Assembly (NCBI GenBank): GCA_027297485.1
Contig: JAPUHZ010000422.1
Location: 1-19,307, forward strand
DNA length: 19,307 nt
Reading direction: 5' to 3'
From: Deltaproteobacteria bacterium
Lineage (GTDB): Bacteria > Desulfobacterota_B > Binatia > UBA9968
Shown: positions 1-7,844 of the stretch, one piece after another
How positions within the stretch are numbered: position 1 is the first letter of the stretch
How the letters are laid out: the number at the start of each line of letters is the position of its first letter
Notes under the pieces: model-generated
Seen by the model: only the letters and a program-made list of their open reading frames with translations
What the model was told of the DNA's origin: nothing
Databases searched by the model: none
Position numbers and translations under genes: made by a program

Positions 1-51
1 TGCGACAGCAAATAAGCGTAGCACCACCACAACGATCTCTTCCCGTTTCAT
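1..51 (-). CDS. Partial CDS, N-terminus of a probable membrane protein
   Basis: Only the first 17 codons lie in the window. An ATG at 51 (minus strand) opens a frame reading MKREEIVVVVLRLFAVA and runs off the edge without a stop. An AAGG ribosome binding site lies about 8 nt upstream. The charged start followed by a hydrophobic stretch suggests a first transmembrane helix of a small inner-membrane protein. It is on the same strand as the sugar-importer operon but lies beyond that operon's terminator, so it is probably a separate unit. The family cannot be named from so short a fragment. Confidence 0.45.
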   Translation of the reverse strand, partial: MKREEIVVVVLRLFAVA

Positions 52-129
52 CTCAGCAACCTTCTAGCGCAAGTGTTAATCCCTAATGCTTACGGTGAGA
101 TTTACTGATTCCTATGGGAATTGTAAAGC

Positions 130-157
130 AAAAATTCGAGCGGCGGAGGCCCCGCTC
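130..157 (-). terminator. Rho-independent terminator ending the long minus-strand operon
   Basis: A perfect 6-bp stem (GAGCGG at 138-143, CCGCTC at 152-157) with an 8-nt loop is followed on the minus strand by GAA and a run of five T (plus-strand A at 130-134). It begins only 6 nt after the ATPase stop codon. Stem length is modest, but position and T-run fit a terminator for the operon starting near 11452. Confidence 0.6.
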
Positions 158-163
158 AGACGA

Positions 164-1225
164 TCAATTCAGGCGGTCTTCCCTGTAAAAGAGATGAAGC
201 CGCTCAGGTTTGGCTGTGAGATGGACTTCCTCGCCGCTTTGGACGAGCACATCGGTCGGGATGCGGGCGATCAAGCGGATATTCTCGCTTCGGAGATGGA
301 GAAATTGATCCGAACCCAAATCTTCGACTAGCTCGACTACTCCGCTGATCAAGGATTTTTCAGGATCGGTAAGCAGTAGGTCCTCAGGTCGGATTCCTAA
401 AGTTAAAGGTTCTCCTTTAGAAGGACGGTTATCTTCTTGGATTTGCTTGGAAAAATTAATAGATCGGCTCCCAATCTTTAGGAGTCCCCTGTCCTCCAAT
501 ATTCCCTCAATCAAGTTCATCGGAGGGCTACCGACAAAACGAGCCACGAAGGTGTTGACGGGTTTGTGGTAGATAGTCGAAGGGGGGGCAATCTGTTGGA
601 TCCTTCCCTGGTTGAGAACGATGATCTTGTCTCCCAAGGTCATGGCCTCTGCCTGATCGTGGGTGACATATAGAATCGTGGCACGGAGTCTCTGGTGAAG
701 GCGAGCCAACTCGACGCGCATGCTACCCCTGAGGGAGGCATCGAGGTTGGAGAGGGGTTCATCGAAGAGAAAGATTTTCGGTTGGCGCACGATGGCCCGG
801 CCCAGCGCCACTCTTTGCCTTTGGCCGCCACTGAGTTCTTGAGGTTTACGCTCTAATAATTCCTCGATCTCCAGGAGGCGGGCTGCCTCCCGAACCTTTC
901 GACTGATCTCCTCTTTAGGGAGACGCCGGAGACGCAAAGAAAAAGCGAGATTCTCGAAGACGTTCATGTGGGGATAGAGGGCATAACTCTGGAAGACAAA
1001 GGCGATATCGCGGTCGCGCGGAGGCAACCCGTCAATCTGTCTGGAAGCCAGGGAAATGCTTCCAGACGAGGTCTCTTCTAATCCGGCAATTAGCCTGAGC
1101 AATGTGCTTTTTCCGCAGCCCGATGGGCCCAAAAGGACACAAAACTCTCCATTGGCCACGTCGAATGAAATATGGTCGAGGATCACATCCCGGCCGAACG
1201 ACTTGGAAAGTTCTCTGACTGCCAA
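164..1225 (-). CDS. Sugar ABC transporter ATP-binding protein (MalK/UgpC type)
   Basis: This is the ATPase that powers import of a sugar by the two permeases encoded just upstream; it acts at the cytoplasmic face of the membrane as a dimer. The 353 residues carry Walker A GPSGCGKST (33-41), a Q-loop, the signature LSGGQRQRVALGRA, Walker B IFLFDEP and the switch histidine in YVTHDQAEAM. A C-terminal TOBE-type region (about 240-350) is typical of the MalK/UgpC/MsmK class. The annotated start is TTG at 1225. The frame is open back to the upstream permease stop, and an ATT at 1234, 6 nt after an AGGGGG ribosome binding site, would give MTGLAVRELSKSFG, so the true start is uncertain by a few codons. 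It is the last gene of the operon; a hairpin terminator follows. Substrate (trehalose, maltose, glucosylglycerate) is inferred only from context. Confidence 0.95.
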   Translation of the reverse strand: MAVRELSKSFGRDVILDHISFDVANGEFCVLLGPSGCGKSTLLRLIAGLEETSSGSISLASRQIDGLPPRDRDIAFVFQSYALYPHMNVFENLAFSLRLRRLPKEEISRKVREAARLLEIEELLERKPQELSGGQRQRVALGRAIVRQPKIFLFDEPLSNLDASLRGSMRVELARLHQRLRATILYVTHDQAEAMTLGDKIIVLNQGRIQQIAPPSTIYHKPVNTFVARFVGSPPMNLIEGILEDRGLLKIGSRSINFSKQIQEDNRPSKGEPLTLGIRPEDLLLTDPEKSLISGVVELVEDLGSDQFLHLRSENIRLIARIPTDVLVQSGEEVHLTAKPERLHLFYREDRLN

Positions 1226-1282
1226 TCCAGTAATAGCTAACCCCCTGAATTCAGCTTTTTTCGAAAACCTATTGCCTTTCTC

Positions 1283-2095
1283 TTATCCCTTGACGGCCCC
1301 TGCTGACAAGCCCCGCACAATTCGCCGCTGGCAGAGGAGGGTGAGGACGATCAAGGGAAGCGTGGCGATAGTGGAGGCAGCCGCAATCTCTCCCCAGGGC
1401 ATCGTGTACTCCCCGGGAAAGAGGGCGATGCCCACAGGTAGGGTCTGAAGCTTCGGGTTGGTAAGAATCAGCAAAGCAAAGAAAAACTCGTTCCACGCGT
1501 GGATAAAAACCAAGATGGCGGCGGTGAAGAGCCCGGGCGCGGCCAACGGAAGCACCACCTTCCGTAAGGCTTGCAGGCGAGTGCACCCATCGACCAAGGC
1601 AGCCTCCTCAATCTCATAGGGGAGTTCCTTGAAAAAGGTCGTGAGGATCCATATGGCCAGAGGCAGAGAGAGGGCAATGTAGGCGGCGATTATCCCCTGA
1701 TAGGTGTTCAGCCAGCCGAGATGATTCAAGATTCTCCAGACTGGACCGGCAATGGCAATCTGGGGGAACATGGAGATGGCCAGGAGAAGCATGAGGTAAT
1801 ATCTCGTCCAGGAAAGGTTGAACCGCGCCAGGGCATAGGCTGCCAAGGAGCCAATAGCAATGCTGATGAGGGTAGTGGTGCCAGCCACAATGGCACTGTT
1901 CCCCATGTATCCGAGAAGCCCATAGTCCTCCAGGGCCGAGCGATAAAAACCCCAATGGAACGTGGGGATGATTTGAGGCGGTATCGCCGTGATCTGGGTA
2001 GGGCTTTTCCATGAGGTAAGCACAAACCAGAGAAACGGGAGTAGGCTCAAGCCCCCTATGAGGAGAACCCAAAGGGGAAGCAAAACCCTCTTCAT
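1283..2095 (-). CDS. Sugar ABC transporter permease, MalG type
   Basis: Inner-membrane subunit of a carbohydrate uptake (CUT1) importer. The 270-residue protein starts MKRVLLPLWVLL, has about six hydrophobic segments and carries the cytoplasmic EAA loop (EEAALVDGCTRLQALRKVVLPL) that docks onto the ATPase. The start at 2095 is chosen over an upstream in-frame start at 2134 because it has a good GAGGAG ribosome binding site and forms an ATGA overlap with the upstream permease stop, indicating translational coupling. The gap to the ATPase gene is 57 nt. Length and topology are normal for the MalG family. The family is certain; the transported sugar is not. Confidence 0.93.
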   Translation of the reverse strand: MKRVLLPLWVLLIGGLSLLPFLWFVLTSWKSPTQITAIPPQIIPTFHWGFYRSALEDYGLLGYMGNSAIVAGTTTLISIAIGSLAAYALARFNLSWTRYYLMLLLAISMFPQIAIAGPVWRILNHLGWLNTYQGIIAAYIALSLPLAIWILTTFFKELPYEIEEAALVDGCTRLQALRKVVLPLAAPGLFTAAILVFIHAWNEFFFALLILTNPKLQTLPVGIALFPGEYTMPWGEIAAASTIATLPLIVLTLLCQRRIVRGLSAGAVKG

Positions 2096-2982
2096 CGTCT
2101 CTCTCTCCTCTCTAGGATGCGCGCACCGACCCAACGGATATAAAGAAAAGAAAGCAGGAGGGAGAGAGAAAAGACTGCGACCGAGATCGCGGAGCCGTAA
2201 CCGATCATCCCCTCGGCAAAGCTCTTTTTGTAGCCGTAAAACTGAAGGACATTAGTGGAGTCCGCGGGCCCTCCCTGGGTCATGACAAAGACCAGGTCAA
2301 ATACTCGTAAAGCATCGATAGTCCTAAAGAGAAGGGCTAGGAGAAGGGCCGGCTTCACCATAGGTAAGGTGATATGGCGGAACTTCTGCCACGTTGTGGC
2401 CCCGTCGATGCTCGCTGCCTCATAGAGTTCATCCGGAATGGTTTGCAGCCCAGCCAGGATGATGAGAGACGCAAAAGACGTTGTCTTCCAGACCTCCGCC
2501 ACCATGACCGCGATCAGCGCGAGCTGCGGCTCGGCCAGGGGGGCGAGGTAAAACTGTGTCTGATTTCCAAAGAACATAAAATTAAAAAGGCCGTAGCGGT
2601 CATTGAAGATAAAGCGCCACATCTGGGCAGAGACGACCGTGGGAATCGCCCAAGGGATGAGAACGACGGCTCGAAGGAGCCCGCGGCCCCGAAGCGACTC
2701 ATTCAAGACCAGCGCCATGCCGAGACCCCGAAGGATCTCCAAAGGGGTCGTTACGCCTACGAAGATCAGCGTAGTGGCGAGGGATTTCAGGGCGACGGGA
2801 TCTGTTAAAAGGTTGCGGTAGTTTTCCCAACCGACAAATTTTTGCCCCAGCCAGGGGAGCGTCAGGATCAGACGATAGAAGCTCAAGCGAAAGGATTCGA
2901 TAATCGGGTAGAGAGTAAAAAGCAGGATGAAAAAGAAACTTGGGAGCAGGAGCTGAAGCGCAAGACGCTGGGATCCCCTCAT
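2092..2982 (-). CDS. Sugar ABC transporter permease, MalF type
   Basis: First of the two membrane subunits of the importer. 296 residues, starting MRGSQRLALQLLLPSFFF, with six predicted membrane segments and an EAA loop (YEAASIDGATTWQKFRHITLP) for contact with the ATPase. It lacks the long periplasmic insert of E. coli MalF and is closer in size to the UgpA/SugA/ThuF group of disaccharide permeases. The ATG overlaps the TGA of the binding protein gene (ATGA), so the two are translationally coupled. With its neighbours it makes a complete CUT1 importer: binding protein, two permeases, ATPase. Confidence 0.93.
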   Translation of the reverse strand: MRGSQRLALQLLLPSFFFILLFTLYPIIESFRLSFYRLILTLPWLGQKFVGWENYRNLLTDPVALKSLATTLIFVGVTTPLEILRGLGMALVLNESLRGRGLLRAVVLIPWAIPTVVSAQMWRFIFNDRYGLFNFMFFGNQTQFYLAPLAEPQLALIAVMVAEVWKTTSFASLIILAGLQTIPDELYEAASIDGATTWQKFRHITLPMVKPALLLALLFRTIDALRVFDLVFVMTQGGPADSTNVLQFYGYKKSFAEGMIGYGSAISVAVFSLSLLLSFLYIRWVGARILERRERR

Positions 2983-4319
2983 GGCACGATTCTCTCTCTT
3001 AACAGATCCAGGACCCGGTCGATATCCCTCGAGGCCAAGCGCGCTAATTCGTCGATGTCAGAGTCCCGGACGGCTATGGCCGAGCTGAAAAAGCGCTGCA
3101 TGATATTGGACATAGGGGTATAAACCGCAGTGCGGGGCCGCGGGACAGCGCGCACGAACGTTTCCAACTGAGAACGAAATTGGGGATATTTCTTGAGGAT
3201 ATCAGGATCACGGTAGAGTTCCTTTCGGGCCGGCGCCCGCCCCGTGAAGAGCGTAATCCGCTTTTGGATTTCTCTACCGCTCATAAAAGCGACAAATTTC
3301 CATGCCAGCTCCGGCTTTCTGGAAAACCGGCTGATCGCCAACTGCCATCCCCCCAGAGTGGCTACGCTCTTCCCTCCAGGAAAAGCGGGTAGAGGCACCA
3401 TGCCGACTTTACCCGGCACCTTGGACCTCTCAGGGTCATTGGCGATTTCCCAAGCATAAGGCCAGTTGCGGTGGAAGATTGCCTTTCCCTGCGTGAACAG
3501 GGCTAAGGACTCCGGCTCCTGGTAGGCCAGGACTCCCCGATGAGAGATCCCGCGGATGATTTGATCGCGCACAAACCGAACGGCCTCCTTGGCCTTTGGC
3601 AGGTGGAGCGTGCTTCTCAGTCTTTTCTCGTCCCACAGGGATCCGCCATTGCTCAGGATATACTCCATCATGTCGCAGATGAGACCCTCGTACTGTTTAA
3701 ACTGGCCGGAGAAACCCGTGAGATGCGGATCTTTCTCCTTAGCCAGAATGGTTTTGGCCTGGCGCACAAGCTCCGGCCAAGTACTTGGAGGAGAAAAACC
3801 GTATTTCCGCAAAAGGTCCTTACGGTAGTAAAGCATCCCGGCATCGATAAAGAGAGGCACCCCATAGATCCGCCCTCGATAGGTATTGGCAAGTATAGGG
3901 GCCACGAGGAATTTCTTCTGCTCCGCAGCAGGGAAAAACCGATTTAATGGGAGGGCCCAGCCTGCGGCGGCAAATTCCGCCGGCCAGATAACATCCATAA
4001 AAAAGACATCCATCTCCGGATCGCGATTTTTAAGCTTCTGAGTGACCAGATCATGAAATTCCGTTGTGGAATGGGGGCCAACCTCTCGGACAATTTTGAT
4101 CCCGGGGTTCTCTGCTTCAAAATCGGCAATCGCCTGGTCCCAGACCTGGGGGATCTGGGGTTTCCAGGTGACGAAGCGGATTTCGGTCTGTCCGGCAAAA
4201 AGGCGGCAGGGAAATAAGACAACAACAAGAACGGATATTGCGACGAGGACATTCATAGGCAGTGATCGGAACCCTTTGAAGTATCCTTTTTCAACTGTTT
4301 TTTTACTCAGACCTTCCAT
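2979..4319 (-). CDS. Sugar ABC transporter substrate-binding protein (family 1, MalE/LpqY-like)
   Basis: Exported receptor that captures the sugar and delivers it to the permeases. From the ATG at 4319 the protein has 446 residues: a basic N-terminus, a Sec signal peptide (MNVLVAISVLVVVLFPCRLFAG, about 22-43) and a mature part starting near QTEIRFVTWKPQ, the usual first strand of this family. A typical SBP segment GKSVATLGGWQLAISRFSRKPE lies in the C-terminal half. The frame is open up to 4448, but that would overlap the glycosyltransferase by 122 nt; the 4319 start leaves a 7-nt gap and puts the signal peptide close to the N-terminus. A further ATG at 4256 is also possible. There is no convincing lipobox, so it is probably a free periplasmic protein. 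Neighbouring trehalose genes suggest trehalose or a glucosylated solute as ligand. Confidence 0.9.
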   Translation of the reverse strand: MEGLSKKTVEKGYFKGFRSLPMNVLVAISVLVVVLFPCRLFAGQTEIRFVTWKPQIPQVWDQAIADFEAENPGIKIVREVGPHSTTEFHDLVTQKLKNRDPEMDVFFMDVIWPAEFAAAGWALPLNRFFPAAEQKKFLVAPILANTYRGRIYGVPLFIDAGMLYYRKDLLRKYGFSPPSTWPELVRQAKTILAKEKDPHLTGFSGQFKQYEGLICDMMEYILSNGGSLWDEKRLRSTLHLPKAKEAVRFVRDQIIRGISHRGVLAYQEPESLALFTQGKAIFHRNWPYAWEIANDPERSKVPGKVGMVPLPAFPGGKSVATLGGWQLAISRFSRKPELAWKFVAFMSGREIQKRITLFTGRAPARKELYRDPDILKKYPQFRSQLETFVRAVPRPRTAVYTPMSNIMQRFFSSAIAVRDSDIDELARLASRDIDRVLDLLRERIVP

Positions 4320-4326
4320 ATTTGCC

Positions 4327-5625
4327 TCAATCCGCCCCAGAAGTCGCCCACCCTTCTTTTTCCCAAAAGGAAAATCTCTCAAGGAGATATGGCTTATTTT
4401 TTGCGAATACTTTTGCCTGATCTTGCACAACAGACTCTGCCTCATCATCGCTCATGTTTAGGACTTGCCGGCAATAACTTTTTGTCCGGCCAAAGTAAAG
4501 GGGGGTAATGATATCCACCAATCGCCTCCTGTTCCTTTCCCACAGCTGATATACGCAGGCAAAATCATAGAGGATCATACTCCACAAGTCCGCATCAAAT
4601 TCTTCCCCTTGGTCGGATTCCTGGCGGGATTCCCAGTTTTTGTGTATGCTTTTTAGCCTTGTCATATTTTCTGAATCGAGGATCCGTTCGTACATAGGCC
4701 GAAAGTGATTAAATCCCTCTACGAACTCGGTTTTTAACTTGTCCAAACTCACAGGCACGGGTTCCAATTCAGTCTCCTGCTCTTTTTTGTTGTTGATGGG
4801 AACAACCTGAAGCGGGTTATCCCGGCGCCAGTTCCGTTCGAATTTGCCCATGAGGTAAAAGAGCGTGCTGACAACTTGTTGGAACATAGGGCCCAGGTCA
4901 GAAGCGGGGTCTTTGGCGCCATGGACCTTTACCCCCAGATAGGTCTGAGCTACTTTGTGCCCCTTGTTGATGGCGCAAGTGGTCATCCAGATATCGATTC
5001 CGAATCTGGCCGTATCCGTATCCCAGACATCTTCTCCCATGTAAAAGGCCGCCAGCTCCGCTGAAAATCCAAAGTCACCACCGATGGGCTGACGTACGTC
5101 CATCCCATACAAAGCCCGTGTCATAGGGTAAACGATATGATTGGTTATCGTGCCGTCAAATTTGTGTCTGCGGTAAAACGGGACAACGAATCCTGCAGTT
5201 CGATCCAGGATTGGCTCCAGCAGGAGTTTTATCCACTCCGGTGTGATGCTGCGCAAATCGGAGTCCACCACAGCCACAGCCTTGACCTTCAAGAGAGTAG
5301 CCACCTCAAATATCGCACGGAAAGAAGTGCCCTTGCCCGGCATCCCCCGGTATATAGTGACACGCTTCTGAACTTTCTCCGGGCTGGGAGATTGGTAGGC
5401 ATGTTCGCGAGTATCATCCAAAGATCCCCCGTCAGAGATAAAGACTGCCGATTTCTGATTAGGAAAATAGTGCGCCAGTCCCTTGCCGGCCTGCTCGACA
5501 ACGAAGCTTATAGAATTCTCATTGTTAAAAGTGGGGATGCCCACCAGGATATCCACGCTCTTTATTTTGTTGACCCACATGTGAACATTTTCTCTGAGCG
5601 CCGACGGATATTTCTTTATTACCAT
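4327..5625 (-). CDS. GT81/GpgS-like glycosyltransferase, probable glucosylglycerate or glucosyl-3-phosphoglycerate synthase
   Basis: A GT-A fold glycosyltransferase of 432 residues. Visible features: VGIPTFNNENS (28-38) at the nucleotide-binding start, a GKG motif (97-99), a metal-binding DSD (121-123), the acceptor-side QPIGGDFGFS (179-188), FGIDIW (209-213) and LGVKVHG (230-236) whose histidine matches the metal-binding His of GpgS. The LGV.H....DLG.M..QV pattern is what I recognise from glucosyl-3-phosphoglycerate synthases and the related glucosyl/mannosylglycerate synthases. These move a sugar from an NDP-sugar to 3-phosphoglycerate or D-glycerate to make a charged compatible solute. About 150 residues beyond the core are rich in W, R and E and form an extended C-terminal domain. 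It sits between a glycerate kinase gene (34 nt) and the sugar importer (7 nt). The acceptor and sugar donor are inferred, not shown. An ATG at 5580 is an alternative start. Confidence 0.75.
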   Translation of the reverse strand: MVIKKYPSALRENVHMWVNKIKSVDILVGIPTFNNENSISFVVEQAGKGLAHYFPNQKSAVFISDGGSLDDTREHAYQSPSPEKVQKRVTIYRGMPGKGTSFRAIFEVATLLKVKAVAVVDSDLRSITPEWIKLLLEPILDRTAGFVVPFYRRHKFDGTITNHIVYPMTRALYGMDVRQPIGGDFGFSAELAAFYMGEDVWDTDTARFGIDIWMTTCAINKGHKVAQTYLGVKVHGAKDPASDLGPMFQQVVSTLFYLMGKFERNWRRDNPLQVVPINNKKEQETELEPVPVSLDKLKTEFVEGFNHFRPMYERILDSENMTRLKSIHKNWESRQESDQGEEFDADLWSMILYDFACVYQLWERNRRRLVDIITPLYFGRTKSYCRQVLNMSDDEAESVVQDQAKVFAKNKPYLLERFSFWEKEGWATSGAD

Positions 5626-5659
5626 AACCGCATTTCTCTCTTTTTCTAATCCCTTCTTT

Positions 5660-6991
5660 TCATCCTACCAACACCACCCTGAGATCCATCACGTTGGTGA
5701 AGGTGGGGCCGGTAATGAGCAAATCGCCAAGGGGGTTAAAAAAGTGATAGGAATCATTTTCTCGGAGGTAGTGTTCTGCCTCCAATCCCCTCTCCCCGGC
5801 TTGCCGCACCGTCGCTCCATCGGCAATGGCGCCGGCGGCATCGGTCGGGCCATCCGTCCCATCGGTGCCTCCACTCAAAATAACCACTGCCTCTAACCCA
5901 TTAATAGCCATCGCTGCTGCCAGTGCAAACTCTTGATTGCGCCCACCTAACCCTTGGCCCCGGACGGTGACCGTGGTTTCACCGCCAGAAATGATGCAAG
6001 CCGGCTTCTGAACCGGATGGCCCGTGCTGAGAATCTCTTTGGCAAGGGCGGCGTGAACTCTGGCCGCCTCTCTGGTTTCTCCCTCAATGAAGCTGGAGAG
6101 GATCAGGCTATGATAACCCAATTCGTCGGCCCTTTGCTTTGCTGCTTTGACAGCTAGAATATTGCTCCCGACAATCACGTTCTGGACTCGCTGGAGAACG
6201 GGGTCATGGGCCTTTGGCGTTTCCTCGATTTCTCCCCTTGCGCCTTTCTCCAAAACAATCCTCACGGCTGAGGGGATCTTACGCTGGATACCGTATCTCC
6301 CGAGGATGCGCAAGCAATCACTGAAAGTGCTCCTGTCAACGGCCGTCGGACCGGAGGCAATGCTATCCAGATTATCACCAATGACATCGGAGAGAATCAG
6401 TGAGATTAGCGTTGACGGATATGCCAGTCGAGCCAGTCTACCCCCCTTTACCTGAGAAATATGTTTTCTGATCGCGTTAATTTCGTGAACCGTTGCGCCG
6501 CATTCCAAAAGGACCCTCGTCACCTCCCGCTTGTCTTGCAAAGTCAACCCTTCAGCCGGGCAGGGCAAGAGGGCGGACCCGCCTCCAGAAATCAGGCAGA
6601 ATACAAGATCTTTTTCGCCGGTTCGCCTTAGCAATTCAATGATCTCTTTGGTTCCCCGCAAACCCGCATCATCCGGCAGCGGATGTCCCGCCTCGTTGAT
6701 TTTAACGACATCCAACGGGAGTGCATGACTGTACTTTACGTTCACGACACCAGCGTTCAACCGATCGCCGAGAAGCTCCTCGACCCCTTGAGCCATTCTC
6801 CCGCCCGCTTTTCCAGCCCCGACAACGTAGACTCCATCGTAGGCTGACAGATCATATGTCCGCCCTGCGATTTTTAACACGCCATCCTGAAGCTTGAGAT
6901 GCCGTTTGATGGCACTGATCGGCTCAGCAGCTTTTAGACCAGCCTGAAAGATCGCCAGGGCGTCTATTCGTAAGTCCGGCAAGCTCTTCAT
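5660..6991 (-). CDS. Glycerate 2-kinase, GK-II/MOFRL family
   Basis: Phosphorylates D-glycerate with ATP, in this family usually at O-2 to give 2-phosphoglycerate, feeding glycolysis; cytosolic. The 443 residues match the normal family length. Visible are GAGKA (58-62) with the conserved lysine, SGGGSALLPCP (135-145), SGGETTV, the MOFRL-domain GGRNQEFALAA and DGTDGPTDAAGA. The gene follows otsB by 22 nt and precedes a probable glycosylglycerate synthase by 34 nt. This context suggests it controls the glycerate pool shared with that solute: it would either withdraw glycerate from synthesis or recover it after breakdown. The family is certain; the link to the solute is inference. AAAGG lies almost against the ATG, a poor spacing, so translation may depend on coupling. 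Confidence 0.93.
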   Translation of the reverse strand: MKSLPDLRIDALAIFQAGLKAAEPISAIKRHLKLQDGVLKIAGRTYDLSAYDGVYVVGAGKAGGRMAQGVEELLGDRLNAGVVNVKYSHALPLDVVKINEAGHPLPDDAGLRGTKEIIELLRRTGEKDLVFCLISGGGSALLPCPAEGLTLQDKREVTRVLLECGATVHEINAIRKHISQVKGGRLARLAYPSTLISLILSDVIGDNLDSIASGPTAVDRSTFSDCLRILGRYGIQRKIPSAVRIVLEKGARGEIEETPKAHDPVLQRVQNVIVGSNILAVKAAKQRADELGYHSLILSSFIEGETREAARVHAALAKEILSTGHPVQKPACIISGGETTVTVRGQGLGGRNQEFALAAAMAINGLEAVVILSGGTDGTDGPTDAAGAIADGATVRQAGERGLEAEHYLRENDSYHFFNPLGDLLITGPTFTNVMDLRVVLVG

Positions 6992-7013
6992 GCCTTTAAA
7001 TTATCGAATCGCC

Positions 7014-7844
7014 TTATTGTCCTGACTTGAGATCGATCAGGGCCTTCAAAAATTCTCTTACTTGGGCAGGGTTACGAAGGTAGAAAGACGCCGCTGTGGG
7101 TCTCGGGTTTTCTGCTACCAGAATAGAGATGCCCCTTGCCCCGAGCGACTGGAAGGCATCCTCATCGGTCACGTCGTCTCCGATGTAGATCGGCAGGGCC
7201 CCTTTGCCGTAACGGTCCAACAGGGTAGTCACCGCCTTCCCTTTATGGACTCCGGCTGGTTTGGCTTCGACCATCTCTTTCCCTCGCAGAATCTCCAGCG
7301 GAAAGCCTTCCTCTTGGCACACGTTAACGGCTCGGTTAAATTCCTCGACTGCCCTCCGCGCGAGCTCTCTTTTGGCCAGCCGGAAGTGGAGAGCAAAAGA
7401 GAAGTCCTTATTTTCCAGGAAGATCCCTGGCGTCTTTTTCAGAGAGGGTGAAAGCCCTGCTTTCAAGGAAGCAATCGCGGCAATGACCTTCCGGCCCAGG
7501 GGATCGACCCGCCTCTTCCCTCGCGGAGTGAGGATAACCACACCATGAGTGCCGACATAGAAGAGCCTTCTTGAGCCAATGAGATTCTGGAGATTCTCTA
7601 CTGGTCTACCACTCACAATTGCCACGGAGATGCCGGGAGTTTTGGCCAGTGTCTCCAAGCACGCGAGAGTTTCCGGGCGGGGGATCGCCTGTGACGGAGT
7701 CGAGGCAATCTCGACCAGTGTCCCGTCAAAGTCAAGAAACAGGAAGAGTCTCTTTGCACGCTTGAAAAAACGCGGGAGGCGTACGGAAGCCCCGTAAAGA
7801 TAGGTGGGAAGTTGAGCCCTTTTCCTGGAAGGCTCCGGGTTCAC
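7014..7844 (-). CDS. otsB: Trehalose-6-phosphate phosphatase
   Basis: Removes phosphate from trehalose 6-phosphate, the second step of the OtsA-OtsB pathway. The 276-residue protein is a HAD hydrolase with motif I DFDGTL (nucleophile D38, acid/base D40), motif II SGR, a C2-type cap containing the KEMVEAKPAGVHKGKA region (motif III lysines) and motif IV GDDVTDEDAF. Length matches OtsB proteins (about 250-280). The start is GTG at 7844, overlapping the hflC stop as GTGA, with no good ribosome binding site of its own; expression therefore probably depends on hflC translation. Its partner otsA lies two genes upstream, separated by hflK and hflC. Confidence 0.93.
   Translation of the reverse strand: MNPEPSRKRAQLPTYLYGASVRLPRFFKRAKRLFLFLDFDGTLVEIASTPSQAIPRPETLACLETLAKTPGISVAIVSGRPVENLQNLIGSRRLFYVGTHGVVILTPRGKRRVDPLGRKVIAAIASLKAGLSPSLKKTPGIFLENKDFSFALHFRLAKRELARRAVEEFNRAVNVCQEEGFPLEILRGKEMVEAKPAGVHKGKAVTTLLDRYGKGALPIYIGDDVTDEDAFQSLGARGISILVAENPRPTAASFYLRNPAQVREFLKALIDLKSGQ

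Noticed and set aside
4320..4448. Upstream start of the sugar-binding protein
   Set aside because: It would overlap the glycosyltransferase by 122 nt and bury the signal peptide about 65 residues from the N-terminus.
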